DNA of 64,000 nt from NCBI RefSeq assembly GCF_020181355.1, contig NZ_CP084004.1:682001-746000 (forward strand), written 5' to 3'. This DNA comes from Collinsella aerofaciens. Its GTDB lineage: Bacteria > Actinomycetota > Coriobacteriia > Coriobacteriales > Coriobacteriaceae. The translations under genes and the position numbers were made by a program. The notes under the pieces were generated by a model. It ran no database searches and had not been told where the DNA came from. It saw nothing but the letters and a program-made list of their open reading frames with translations. This document shows, in pieces, positions 43,118-52,300 of the stretch; positions within the stretch are counted from its first letter, which is position 1; the number at the start of each line of letters is the position of its first letter.

Positions 43118-44683
43118 CTAGTGCTCCATTGTAGTAGATGCCGCGTCTGCCGTGTGCTCGCGGGGCAGATGAATTGTAAAAGTCGTACCCTTTCCAAGCT
43201 CCGACTCCACGGATATGTAGCCATGGTGACGCTCGACGATCTGCTTGGTCACGGCGAGGCCAACGCCCAGGCCGCCAGCTTCGCGGGCGCGGCTGGCATC
43301 GGCGCGCCAAAACCGCCCGAAGATGCGCGACAAATCGTCCTTGGCAATACCGATGCCGGTATCAGAAACGGCAATGCTGACGTGCTTGCGGTCACTGAGC
43401 ACCGACACCACGACCCAACCGCCCTCGGGGGTGTAGCGCATGGCGTTGCTCATGAGGTTGATAACACATTGCGTGATCATGTCGGGATCGGCCTCGACGA
43501 CATCGTCGTGACCCTGGGTCTCGTCCGCAAAACGCAGGCGCAGATCGCGGTCGACAAACAGGCGCTCCTGGGCATTAACGATGGAACGCACGAAAGGAAC
43601 CATGTCCACCGGCTCAAGGTTGAGCGGAGCCGTGCTGTTTTCCATGCGCGACAGGTCGAGCATCTGCTGCACCAGACGAGCCAGGCGACGCGTCTCGGAA
43701 GCAACGGTTTCCAAATGCTCATCGTCGGTGGGATACACGCCATCCTGCATGGCCTCGACCGTTGCGAGCATGGCCATAAGCGGCGTGCGAAGCTCGTGTG
43801 CAACGTCTGAGGTCAGGCGCTTCTCGTGTTTCATATCCTTCTCGAGCGAAGTGGCCATCTCATCGAAGGTCTCACCCAGCTGATCGATCTCGTCATCACC
43901 GCGCAGTCCCGTGCGAGCCGACAGGTCGCCGTCACGGATTTGCTTTGCGGTACTGGTGATGCGATGAATCGGCTTGGTGAGCATGCGCGACACGAGCGAT
44001 CCGATAACGACCGAAATGCAGATTGCAACAACCGCGGCGAGGGCCATGGCGTTAAAGGTCTTCTCCCTAAACGCAGAGTCCGCCTTGGTGAGCAGAGCGT
44101 CGGAGCCGATGGCCCACAGCTTTACCTGTCCGACATGCTCGCCGGAAGACGTTACAATCTCGACGTTAGCAACGCTATCGGAGTCGGTTGGAGCAGACGA
44201 GACCGGGCTATGCGATGCCCTCTTGCCGCTCGTGTCGTCGGTCGTAGCCTGGTTTTCGCGTATATCGGCGGTGGCGCTTGCCGAGGGCCAGGAATCGTCA
44301 TAAACGATCACGCCCTTTTTATTGACGACCTGCATGCCCAGATCGTCGGAAACCAAACTCGACGTTGCGACCGTGCGCAGTTCTCCCGCGGTCCAAGAGC
44401 CGTTTTCCTCATATGAGGTTGCCAACTTCTCGGCAGCGGAATTTGCGATTTCGACGATATTGGAGCGTGTGTAATCCGAAAAGACCGTGCCCCACACAAC
44501 AGAGACAACGCCCACCAGCACCAATACCGTCATGAGCGATGTCAGAGCAAAAGCAAGTGCCATGCGCGAGGGATAGCTCATCGTTGGCCGTGAATCGGAA
44601 CGAGGCGTGTTCCAACTAGCCTTGGAACCCGCCTCGCTCTCCTGCTTGTGCTTTTGTCCGATTTCAAAGCGCGCAGGTGTCAT
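43118..44683 (-). CDS. Two-component sensor histidine kinase
   Basis: A 521-residue membrane kinase. A cytoplasmic N-terminal tail (1-42) precedes membrane segment 1 (about 43-67). An extracytoplasmic sensor domain (about 68-190, Ser/Thr-rich and without a recognised fold) follows, then membrane segment 2 (about 198-218). After these come a HAMP domain (about 219-270), a DHp domain with the phospho-acceptor in SDVAHELRTPLM (about 285-296), and an ATPase domain with N box (NLMSNAMRYTPEGG), G1 (DTGIGI) and G2 (GGLGVGLAV). It pairs with the OmpR-type regulator 11 bp upstream. The stimulus is unknown. Confidence 0.94.
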   Translation of the reverse strand: MTPARFEIGQKHKQESEAGSKASWNTPRSDSRPTMSYPSRMALAFALTSLMTVLVLVGVVSVVWGTVFSDYTRSNIVEIANSAAEKLATSYEENGSWTAGELRTVATSSLVSDDLGMQVVNKKGVIVYDDSWPSASATADIRENQATTDDTSGKRASHSPVSSAPTDSDSVANVEIVTSSGEHVGQVKLWAIGSDALLTKADSAFREKTFNAMALAAVVAICISVVIGSLVSRMLTKPIHRITSTAKQIRDGDLSARTGLRGDDEIDQLGETFDEMATSLEKDMKHEKRLTSDVAHELRTPLMAMLATVEAMQDGVYPTDDEHLETVASETRRLARLVQQMLDLSRMENSTAPLNLEPVDMVPFVRSIVNAQERLFVDRDLRLRFADETQGHDDVVEADPDMITQCVINLMSNAMRYTPEGGWVVVSVLSDRKHVSIAVSDTGIGIAKDDLSRIFGRFWRADASRAREAGGLGVGLAVTKQIVERHHGYISVESELGKGTTFTIHLPREHTADAASTTMEH

Positions 44684-44694
44684 ATGTGATTTCC

Positions 44695-45417
44695 CTATTT
44701 CTCGTCCGACTTATCGGTCTTGGCCGGAGCCTCGAAGCGATAGCCGACACCATGGACGGTGTAGAGCCACTTGGGCTTCTTGGGATCATCGCCCAGCTTG
44801 GCGCGAAGATTCTTCACGTGGCTATCGATGGTGCGCTCATAGCCCTCAAAGTCATACCCGAGCACTTTCTCGACCAGCTCCATGCGGTTATACACACGGC
44901 CGGGATGGCGGGCAAGCGTGGTGAGCAGCTTGAACTCGGAAGCCGTCAGATCGACTTCCTTGCCCTCGACCAAGATCTTGTGGCCCGAGATATCGATGAC
45001 CAGATCGCCGAAGTCGAGTACCTCGACGGCGGGCTCGTCGGCCTGATGGGCACGGCGGAACAGAGCGCGAACGCGGGCGACGAGCTCGCGCGGCGAGAAC
45101 GGCTTAATCAGATAGTCGTCGGCGCCGAGCTCAAGACCGATAATACGGTCCTCGATCTCGCCCTTAGCCGTCAGCATGATGATGGGGACATCCGAGGTAT
45201 CGCGAATGGTGCGGCAAACGCGCTCGCCGGGGATCTTGGGGAGCATAAGGTCGAGCACGACCAGGTCGAACTGATGCTTCTCGAACTCCTCGATCGCGGA
45301 CTGGCCGTCGCCGACGCCCACAACCCAGTAGCCTTCGCGCTCGAGATAGGCAGCGACGGCGTCACGGATTGCCTTCTCATCCTCGACCAGCAGAATCTTT
45401 TTTGCATCTGAAGCCAT
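44695..45417 (-). CDS. OmpR/PhoB-family response regulator
   Basis: A 240-residue response regulator. The receiver domain (about 5-120) has the acidic pair in VEDE, the phospho-acceptor Asp in VVLDLMLPK and the conserved MLTAKGE and KPFSPREL. The winged-helix DNA-binding domain (about 135-232) ends with GYERTIDSHVKNLRAKLG and LYTVHGVGYRFE. The ATG at 45417 is preceded by an AGGGGGG. It is co-transcribed with the kinase gene. In the actinobacterial context it resembles MtrA/PhoP-type pairs, but I cannot assign it. Confidence 0.95.
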   Translation of the reverse strand: MASDAKKILLVEDEKAIRDAVAAYLEREGYWVVGVGDGQSAIEEFEKHQFDLVVLDLMLPKIPGERVCRTIRDTSDVPIIMLTAKGEIEDRIIGLELGADDYLIKPFSPRELVARVRALFRRAHQADEPAVEVLDFGDLVIDISGHKILVEGKEVDLTASEFKLLTTLARHPGRVYNRMELVEKVLGYDFEGYERTIDSHVKNLRAKLGDDPKKPKWLYTVHGVGYRFEAPAKTDKSDEK

Positions 45418-45471
45418 AACACGGCCCCCCTGTCTCAATTAGCTAAGAACAAGCCCATTTTAACGCACCTG

Positions 45472-45512
45472 AGCCCGCCGGATGCCGCTATGACGCGGCA
45501 GCTCGGCGGGCG
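45472..45512. terminator. Large hairpin between lipoprotein and response-regulator genes
   Basis: GCCCGCCG pairs with CGGCGGGC, with an inner TGCCGC/GCGGCA stem. There is no T-run on the minus strand, so its termination role is uncertain; it also sits just upstream of a possible -10 (TAAAAT) for the two-component genes. Confidence 0.45.
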
Positions 45513-45570
45513 GTACTCACAATTACAACGCGTTTATTCCCCTGTTGGCGCCTTTTTAACCCCTCTAAGC

Positions 45571-46782
45571 TTAAAGAGAGAATAGACGTGCAGTGACCGT
45601 CTCTGGTATACCCTGGCTGTTGCGCACCGTGGCGTACGTAAGGAATGAGTCCGATTTTCCCGCCGTAGCTGGATAATCGCCATACTCCAAGGCGCGGTCG
45701 GGCGACAGCAGCGAGCCATAGGTCTTGGCAGAGGTGTCGATCAGGAAATGCGACGCCTGTACCTTAACAAGGTATTTATTCTTCTTGCCAGCCGCACATG
45801 CGAGCGGCTCGCGGGACAGGAAGAGGTACGGCCCTCCCTCATTACCGATATATGTGCCCATATTGCCCAGGCTGCCCACGCCACTATAGGCCGCCTCGAT
45901 AGAAAACACGAAGGTATCGCCCATATATACGGCCTCGAAAGGCGAGACTGACGAGGGAAGGACTAGCTGGGCACGTTTGGTGTTGTTGCCGTCGGTCAGA
46001 TCGATTGCCGTTATGCCGTAGTAGACGCCCTCGTCGTTGCGGACACGCGGCGAGATGGTCAAAATGCCGTCGCTCGCGCGCGGGGCCGATGCAAAGCGGC
46101 CCGTCGATTTCCAAATTACCTCGGCCTTGGATTCATCAAGCGAGCGACGATAGCAAAACGAATCACTACTCGTTTTATTGCCGCCTGCCGAAGGCATTTT
46201 ATACCAGATGACTGATGCCCCGAACGCCGTAAACAGCGGCGGATCGTAGTCCTTGCCACCTCGATCGAGCTCAACCACGTCGCCAGAGAGCGAAGCGCCC
46301 GACAGATTTTGAGCGTAGAGCTTCCACGATGAATTGGCAAAGTTCATCTCAACCCACGCGAATACGCCGTCGCCGGCACGGACATCGTAGAATGCATATC
46401 CCGTGCCCTCGATAGGATCCTCGATTAATGTGGTAAGCGAGCCATCGCCCAGGTTGAGCACACCGAGCGTGTTGGCGTGCAGTGCCGATGCGGGCGCCAT
46501 CATTGCCGCGGCGTAATCGCCGTCGCAGTAGTACAGCAGCGTACCCAGAGGCAGCGTCCACGACGCCGCCGGCTCAAGATCGATGTCGACTGCCTCGTAC
46601 TCATCCGTAATCGAGATGATTTTGGAATCATCCTTGATAACCTGCGGCTCGCCGGCGGCATCATCGCTGGTGCCCGTTTTTTTCGAGCATCCGGCAAGCA
46701 CCGTGGCAGCGCCCGCGGCAGCCCCACCGAGTACAAAGCCGCGACGCGATATTCCGTTCTTGATGTGATCGGCGATACCCAT
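45571..46782 (-). CDS. Tat-exported lipoprotein, beta-propeller-like, function unknown
   Basis: A 403-residue exported protein. The signal region has SRRGFVLGG (12-20) followed by a hydrophobic stretch and lipobox VLAGC (about 28-32), that is, a twin-arginine lipoprotein signal. The mature part has repeated blade-like segments, each with a turn and an aromatic residue (for example GDGVFAWVEM, ASVIWYKMP, GDTFVFSIE), suggesting a beta-propeller. No catalytic motif was recognised. Its ATG shares a base with the stop codon of the TSCPD gene (TAATG), so the two are translationally coupled. Confidence 0.8.
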   Translation of the reverse strand: MGIADHIKNGISRRGFVLGGAAAGAATVLAGCSKKTGTSDDAAGEPQVIKDDSKIISITDEYEAVDIDLEPAASWTLPLGTLLYYCDGDYAAAMMAPASALHANTLGVLNLGDGSLTTLIEDPIEGTGYAFYDVRAGDGVFAWVEMNFANSSWKLYAQNLSGASLSGDVVELDRGGKDYDPPLFTAFGASVIWYKMPSAGGNKTSSDSFCYRRSLDESKAEVIWKSTGRFASAPRASDGILTISPRVRNDEGVYYGITAIDLTDGNNTKRAQLVLPSSVSPFEAVYMGDTFVFSIEAAYSGVGSLGNMGTYIGNEGGPYLFLSREPLACAAGKKNKYLVKVQASHFLIDTSAKTYGSLLSPDRALEYGDYPATAGKSDSFLTYATVRNSQGIPETVTARLFSL

Positions 46783-47045
46783 TAGGCGATCTCGGTGCGA
46801 GCGGCCTCGATAGCGCGTGTAAGCTGGTCGGCGCAGGAGGTCTTTTTCATACCGCAGGTATTACCGGCGAGAACCTCGATTACGCGATCGGCAGGAGCGC
46901 CCTCGACCAGCTTGGAGATAGCCTTGAGATTGCCGTCGCAGCCGCCGGTAAACTCAACGCCCATCACCTTGTTGCCGTCATCGGAAAGATCAAGGTGAAT
47001 ATTGTGAGCGCACACGCCCTGAGGCTTGTAATCAAACGAAATCAT
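46782..47045 (-). CDS. TSCPD domain-containing protein (TIGR03905 type)
   Basis: An 87-residue small protein matching the TSCPD family. Conserved cysteines are visible in GVCAHNI (Cys12), GGCDGNL (Cys36), NTCGMKKTSCADQL (Cys64 and Cys71); the latter is the TSCPD-type motif. Similar sequences occur near the C-terminus of some vitamin-B12-dependent ribonucleotide reductases, where they may bind metal. Function as a free protein is unknown. The start at 47045 has AGAGGGG upstream. It is followed directly by the lipoprotein gene. Confidence 0.85.
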   Translation of the reverse strand: MISFDYKPQGVCAHNIHLDLSDDGNKVMGVEFTGGCDGNLKAISKLVEGAPADRVIEVLAGNTCGMKKTSCADQLTRAIEAARTEIA

Positions 47046-47109
47046 GCGATCCCCTCTCAGAATGTTATTCGAGACGACTATTATCCCCGTCTTTCCCTAA
47101 ATGCAACGA

Positions 47110-47147
47110 GGCGCTTTGCCGGCAACACACATTACCAGCAAAGCGCC
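47110..47147 (-). terminator. Terminator of purB
   Basis: GGCGCTTTGC pairs with GCAAAGCGCC around an 18-base loop, between purB and the TSCPD gene. Confidence 0.65.
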
Positions 47148-47173
47148 CTAAAAAGCTAACGTTATGCCCGAAC

Positions 47174-48520
47174 CTACTCGAAGCTCAGCTGCTCCAGACG
47201 ATCAAAGACCGTGTCGATACGGGTGAGGAAGTCCCACGGATCAAAGATCTCGTCGAGCTTCTCCTGACTGACGGTGCAGCGCGGGTCGGCCTCGAGACGC
47301 TCCTTAAAGGTGGGGCCGGAGACACAATCCTGTACCTCGTGCCAGGTTGCCATAGCGTTCTCCTGCACAATGGCGTACGCGTCCTCGCGGGTGATGCCCG
47401 TGTCGACGAGGGCGAGCAGTACCTTGGAAGAGAAGATGAGGCCGCGGGTCTTATTGAGGTTGGCCATCATGCGGGCGGGATACAGTTGCAGGCCGTCGAT
47501 AACGCGAATGAGGCACTGGAACATGTGGTCGAGGGCGATGAAGCTGTCGGCCTGGGCGACGCGCTCGGCAGAGGAGTGTGAAATGTCACGCTCGTGCCAC
47601 AGGGCGACGTTGTCGAAGGCAACCTGCGCGTTGGCCTTCACGACGCGCGACAGGCCGCAGACCTTCTCCATGGTGATGGGGTTGCGCTTGTGCGGCATGG
47701 CGGAGCTGCCCTTTTGACCCTTACGGAACGGTTCCTCGGCCTCGAGTGTATCGGTCTTCTGCAGATTGCGAACCTCGGTAGCGATGCGCTCACAGGTGGC
47801 CGCGGTGGTGGCGAGAACGCCGGCGAGGTAGGCGTGATGATCGCGGCTAATAACCTGCGTGGACAGCGGGTCGTGAACCAGGCCCAGGTGCTCGCAGACA
47901 TATTCCTCGACAAACGGCTCGATGGAGCTGTACGTGCCGACAGCGCCCGAGATGGCACCAAAGGCAACGTTCTTGCGGGCATCCTCAAGACGGTCCAGAT
48001 CGCGCTTGAGCTCCCAGGCCCAAGAGCCAAACTTCATGCCAAAGGTCATCGGCTCGGCATGGATGCCATGAGTGCGGCCGGCGCAGAGCGTGTTGCGCTC
48101 CTCGAAGGCGCGACGCTTGCAAATCTCGCCGAGCTTCTTGACGTCCTCGATGATCAGGTCGCAGGCCTGGGTGAGCTGGTAGCACAGGGCCGTGTCGCCC
48201 AGATCCGAGCTGGTCATGCCATAGTGAACCCAGCGGCTGGGCTTGGGGTCGCCCTCGGGAACATCGGCATCGATGTATTCCTTCATGTTGGTCAGGAAGG
48301 CAATGACGTCGTGGCGCGTGACTTCCTCGATCTCATCGACCTTCGCCTTCTCAAAGTTGGCATGGTCGCGGATCCACTGGGCCTCGTCTTTGGAAATACC
48401 GATCTTGCCGAGCTCCGCCTGGGCCTCGCAGGCCAGAACCTCGATTTCCTGCCAAATGGCGTACTTGTTCTCGAGGGAGAAGATGTGTCCCATCTCCGGG
48501 CGGGTATAGCGATCGATCAT
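47174..48520 (-). CDS. purB: Adenylosuccinate lyase
   Basis: A 448-residue fumarase/aspartase-superfamily lyase. It acts twice in purine synthesis, on SAICAR and on adenylosuccinate, releasing fumarate. Conserved regions include RWVHYGMTSSDLGDTA (about 84-99), AGRTHGIHAEPMTFG (about 137-151) and the superfamily signature GSSAMPHKRNPI (about 271-282). The ATG at 48520 follows AAAGGAG; the longer frame upstream is rejected. It is transcribed alone, 4 kb from purC, so the purine genes are dispersed. Confidence 0.96.
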   Translation of the reverse strand: MIDRYTRPEMGHIFSLENKYAIWQEIEVLACEAQAELGKIGISKDEAQWIRDHANFEKAKVDEIEEVTRHDVIAFLTNMKEYIDADVPEGDPKPSRWVHYGMTSSDLGDTALCYQLTQACDLIIEDVKKLGEICKRRAFEERNTLCAGRTHGIHAEPMTFGMKFGSWAWELKRDLDRLEDARKNVAFGAISGAVGTYSSIEPFVEEYVCEHLGLVHDPLSTQVISRDHHAYLAGVLATTAATCERIATEVRNLQKTDTLEAEEPFRKGQKGSSAMPHKRNPITMEKVCGLSRVVKANAQVAFDNVALWHERDISHSSAERVAQADSFIALDHMFQCLIRVIDGLQLYPARMMANLNKTRGLIFSSKVLLALVDTGITREDAYAIVQENAMATWHEVQDCVSGPTFKERLEADPRCTVSQEKLDEIFDPWDFLTRIDTVFDRLEQLSFE

Positions 48521-48622
48521 AGCGGCTCCTTTTTGGTTATTGGCACGTTGGTCGTAACCCAACCATTGTACCGTGCGCAGGTGCAAGTATGGGCAGCAGG
48601 CATTAACCTAACATTTTGGAAT

Positions 48623-48948
48623 TGGAGCGAGCATGGGGACGTCCGCGCATTTGCTTCGCAAATACGCACCGGCTGCGGTCGGCAGACCCGGTCCGCGCAC
48701 ACGCACGGGCACAGCGGGTTGGACCCGACGTTCCCGAGGTCCCCCGTACTCGATGGAGCGGGCAACGGGACATCCGCGTATTTGCTTCGCAAATACGCAC
48801 CGGCTTCAGGCGCCTGTCGGCGCCTTCGCCTGCTCGCTACAAACGCTTCGCGTTTGCTTAACGCTCGCACCCTGGCGGGTTCGAGTCCCGGCGCTTGGTA
48901 GTAAAAAGCACGGCAACGTAACGCTGCCGTGCTTGTGCTTTTTACTGG
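48623..48948. repeat. tRNA-Gly-tail mosaic repeats
   Basis: The 3' acceptor end of tRNA-Gly (plus-strand TGGAGCGGGCAACGGGA) occurs at 48946 in the intact tRNA, again at 48756, and in diverged form at 48623. The two outlying copies continue into a shared 33-bp block holding ATTTGCTTCGCAAATACGC. Between 48756 and 48946 lie further palindromes (GGCGCCTGTCGGCGCC, CAAACGCTTCGCGTTTG), a T-arm-like GCGGGTTCGAGTCCC and the tRNA-Gly terminator. No protein gene fits the 425-bp gap. Confidence 0.8.
48906..48934 (-). terminator. Terminator of tRNA-Gly
   Basis: AAGCACGGCA pairs with TGCCGTGCTT; followed by TTTTTAC on the minus strand. Confidence 0.75.
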
Positions 48949-49020
48949 AGCGGGCAACGGGACTCGAACCCGCGAGTGTCAGCTTGGGAAGCTGATGCCT
49001 TACCACTTGGCGATGCCCGC
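48946..49020 (-). tRNA. tRNA-Gly (anticodon CCC), CCA encoded
   Basis: A complete cloverleaf of 75 bases. The acceptor is GCGGGCA paired with TGCCCGC, the anticodon loop is TTCCCAA, the T-arm is GCGGG-TTCGAGT-CCCGT, and the CCA end is encoded. Confidence 0.95.
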
Positions 49021-49033
49021 TTGTGTGTTGGCT

Positions 49034-49063
49034 AGTATAACGCGGTTGTCTTGTTCGATACAA
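49034..49063 (-). promoter_or_regulatory. Predicted promoter of tRNA-Gly
   Basis: On the minus strand TTGTAT (49063-49058), 18-bp spacer, TATACT (49039-49034), just upstream of the tRNA. Confidence 0.65.
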
Positions 49064-49317
49064 GGGTGGCGATGCTTGTTTTAGCTGTGGAGATTCGTTT
49101 GAAAATCACGTCAATTGTGGAGATGAGGACCTTTGACCTCCTGTTCTCCCTATCTTCTACCTGCGCTTTTGCTTGATTGTTGTATTTGAGCTCAATTTGT
49201 CAGGAATTGGGCAAGCTTTTGGTCAGGCTCCGGTACTTACCCGCATGAACCTCGGGGGTAGCCTCATCCTACGCGTCGCAGCCTCCCCATGCGGCGCACG
49301 AGGGATAAGGAGCAGCC

Positions 49318-52300
49318 ATGTCCAACGCACCCACGCACTCTGTCCACAGCGCAATCGCAACAGGTCCGCTGCTCCTGCTCCTCTTCCTGCTTTTCGGCTG
49401 CCTGGCACCGAGAGCCGCATTTGCCGTCGATGGCTACGACCAACTCGGCTTCCGCACTATTAGCGATGATTGTGGGCCCTTCTTCATCGGCAAGTATGAA
49501 GCTCAAGACGCCTCGATTGCCTACTGCATGAACCAGGAGCGCCCCGGCCCCACCAAGCCGGGCGGCCCATGGCTCAACTTTGATCAAGGCTGGGTGTGGC
49601 TCGACGACGAGTTCGCGGCAATCGTTTGTCACGGATATCCTACCGCCACGTCGTTTGGCGGTTACCATCTTTCACCCGATCGCGCCCGCGCCGCAACCCA
49701 GCTTGCCGTATGGATGCTCAACGGCACTACCCATGTCGACGGTACCTATTCCTACACGACCGCTCAGGGCAAAACCAAGAGCGGGCACTTTACCGCCGAC
49801 AATGAAGTCGTGGCGGCTGCGCGGTGGCTCCACGACAACGCAAAATCAGGAAGCATCAAAGCCGCTCCGCACCGCGCGCGGCGCTATCTAGGAGCCGTAT
49901 CGGGCGGCAGCAAACGTCAAGACATGCTCTATGTACTGCCGGCAGTCTCTGTTTCCTTCAAAAAACAGTCTGCAAACGCCGCCATTACCAGCGGAAACAA
50001 TACTTATCAGTTTGACGGGGCAACATTCGATATTTTTGAGAGCGCCAGCGGCGCGCATGTCGGCACCGTCCAGATGGACAGCAACGGTCGAGCGCAAGCA
50101 ACACTTCTGCCCAACACGGCATACTACCTAGTTGAAACGAAGGCGCCGGCCGGCTATGTCCCCCGCCACGATCGTATTGCCTTTACCACGGGGAATGACG
50201 GCGGGCGGGTCGCCATTGATGAACAGCCCGGCACCATCAACCTGCGTATCGTAAAACTCGATGCCGCGACGAATGCCGGCCACCAGGTGGGAGCTTCGCT
50301 CGCAGGAGCAGAGTTCACGTGTGTGTCGCAATCAACCCCTGGATGGGCACAAATCCTCACGACCGACGAAAGCGGTCGGGCCACCCTCGCCGATGTCCCC
50401 TTAGGAACCTTTACCATCTACGAATCAAAAGCCCCCGAGGGCTACCTGCCATCCAACGACAGCTGGACCTATACCGTTGGAGCCGACCAGCTCGGCGATT
50501 CAGGCGTGGTCGAGATCGAATCTCGCGTTTCCGATATCCCCATTGCGTTTAACCTTGAGATTTCCAAATTCAAGGATTACGGCAATAGCGACCAATCCGG
50601 CCTGGAGCAGCCGGCGGGTGGTGTTGTCTTTGAGGTTGTCAGCAACAGCTCTCAGCAGGTTGTTGGCACACTGACCACAAACATCTATGGCTTTGCCTCC
50701 ACCGAAGATCAGCCCGAAGCATGGTTCGGCACAGGCAAGCGACCCGCCGGTGTCCACGGAGCCGTCCCATACGACCGTGCCGGCTACACGGTTCGTGAGG
50801 TTCCGGAAACCGTCCCCGAGGGTTTTAAACGTGCAGGGGAATGGACCGTCGGGGCAAATCAGATTTCCGACGACGCCGAGCTTCAATATATCGTGGACAA
50901 CCACGCTCTGTCGACGCATCTCCAGATTGTAAAACGCGATGCCCAAACAGGCGCTTCTGTTCCCCTAGCCGGATTCACCTTCCAACTCCTCGACAGCAAT
51001 CACGAACCTGTCTCACAAACTTGCTGGTATCCAGCACATAACGTAATGGACACCTTTACGACTGACGCGACCGGGACCGTCACACTGCCAGAATCGCTCG
51101 TGCCGGGCACCTATTATGTACGCGAAACCTCGGCCAAAGAGCCCTATCTTGTCAGCGAAGAAATCGAGGTAAACATACCCGCCGACATGAACCTAACGCC
51201 CGTTGCAATCGCCTCGTATTATGACCGCGCCGCGACCGGAAATATCAGGATCGTTAAAACCGATGCCGTAGACGGCAGCAGCCTCGCGGGCGCCATCTTT
51301 GAGATCCGTGCCTCGGGTGATATCGTGCGCCCCGACGGTAGCATTGCCGCACTCGACGGTGAGACTGTCGCTACCGTCACGACGGATGAAACTGGAGAAG
51401 CACGCGCGGACAACCTCCCACTGGGATCTGGCACCGCACGCTACGAGGTTGTCGAGACTCAAGCGCCGGCAGGCTTCTTGCTCGATCAGACAACCCATAT
51501 TGTCGACCTTACTTATGCCGACCAGAAAACACCCGTTGTAGAAGCACGGCTTAACGTATCCGACGATTACACCAAGGTTGATATCTCCAAGGTCGATGCA
51601 AGCGGTGAGCAGGAAGTAGAAGGCGCACGGCTCACCTTATATGGTCCCGATAAAACCGAAATAGACTCCTGGACCTCATCCGACAAGCCACACCGCGTCG
51701 AACATCTTGCACCCGGCACCTACTCGTTGCGCGAAATGATGTCTCCGCGGACCTATGACCTTGCCGAGGAGATAACGTTTGAAATAAAGGATACGGGAGA
51801 AGTCCAATCCGTCGCGATGAAGGATGCGCCCATCGAGATCAAGGGGCAGGTCGACAAGCGTCAGGAACTTGTCCAACCTATCGAAAAGGGCCTGTTGGCT
51901 AACGGCGATGGTAAAAACCGTGCCGCGATGCAAACCAATACGGATGGGCTTTTCTCCTATACCATCGACGCTCGAAACGATTCAACTACCTGGGTTGATG
52001 AGTTTACAATTACCGATGATCTTGAGTGTGCCGAGGACGATACGGCGAGATTCGTCTCAATCGAAACCCCCGTCGCCATCGGCGACCTCAACGGTCTGTG
52101 CAACGTGTGGTATCGCACGACGCCGTTGGACTCGACAGACGTCGATGAGCCGGCAAACGCGACACTTGACGATGGGCACGAAAATCCTTGGCTTGAGTCC
52201 GACGAAGTAAAGGAAAGTCTGGGTGAGGATTGCCGCCTCGTCGATTACGACGGCTGGCACCTCTGGAAGGCGGATGTCTCGACCACGGAATCCACCACAC

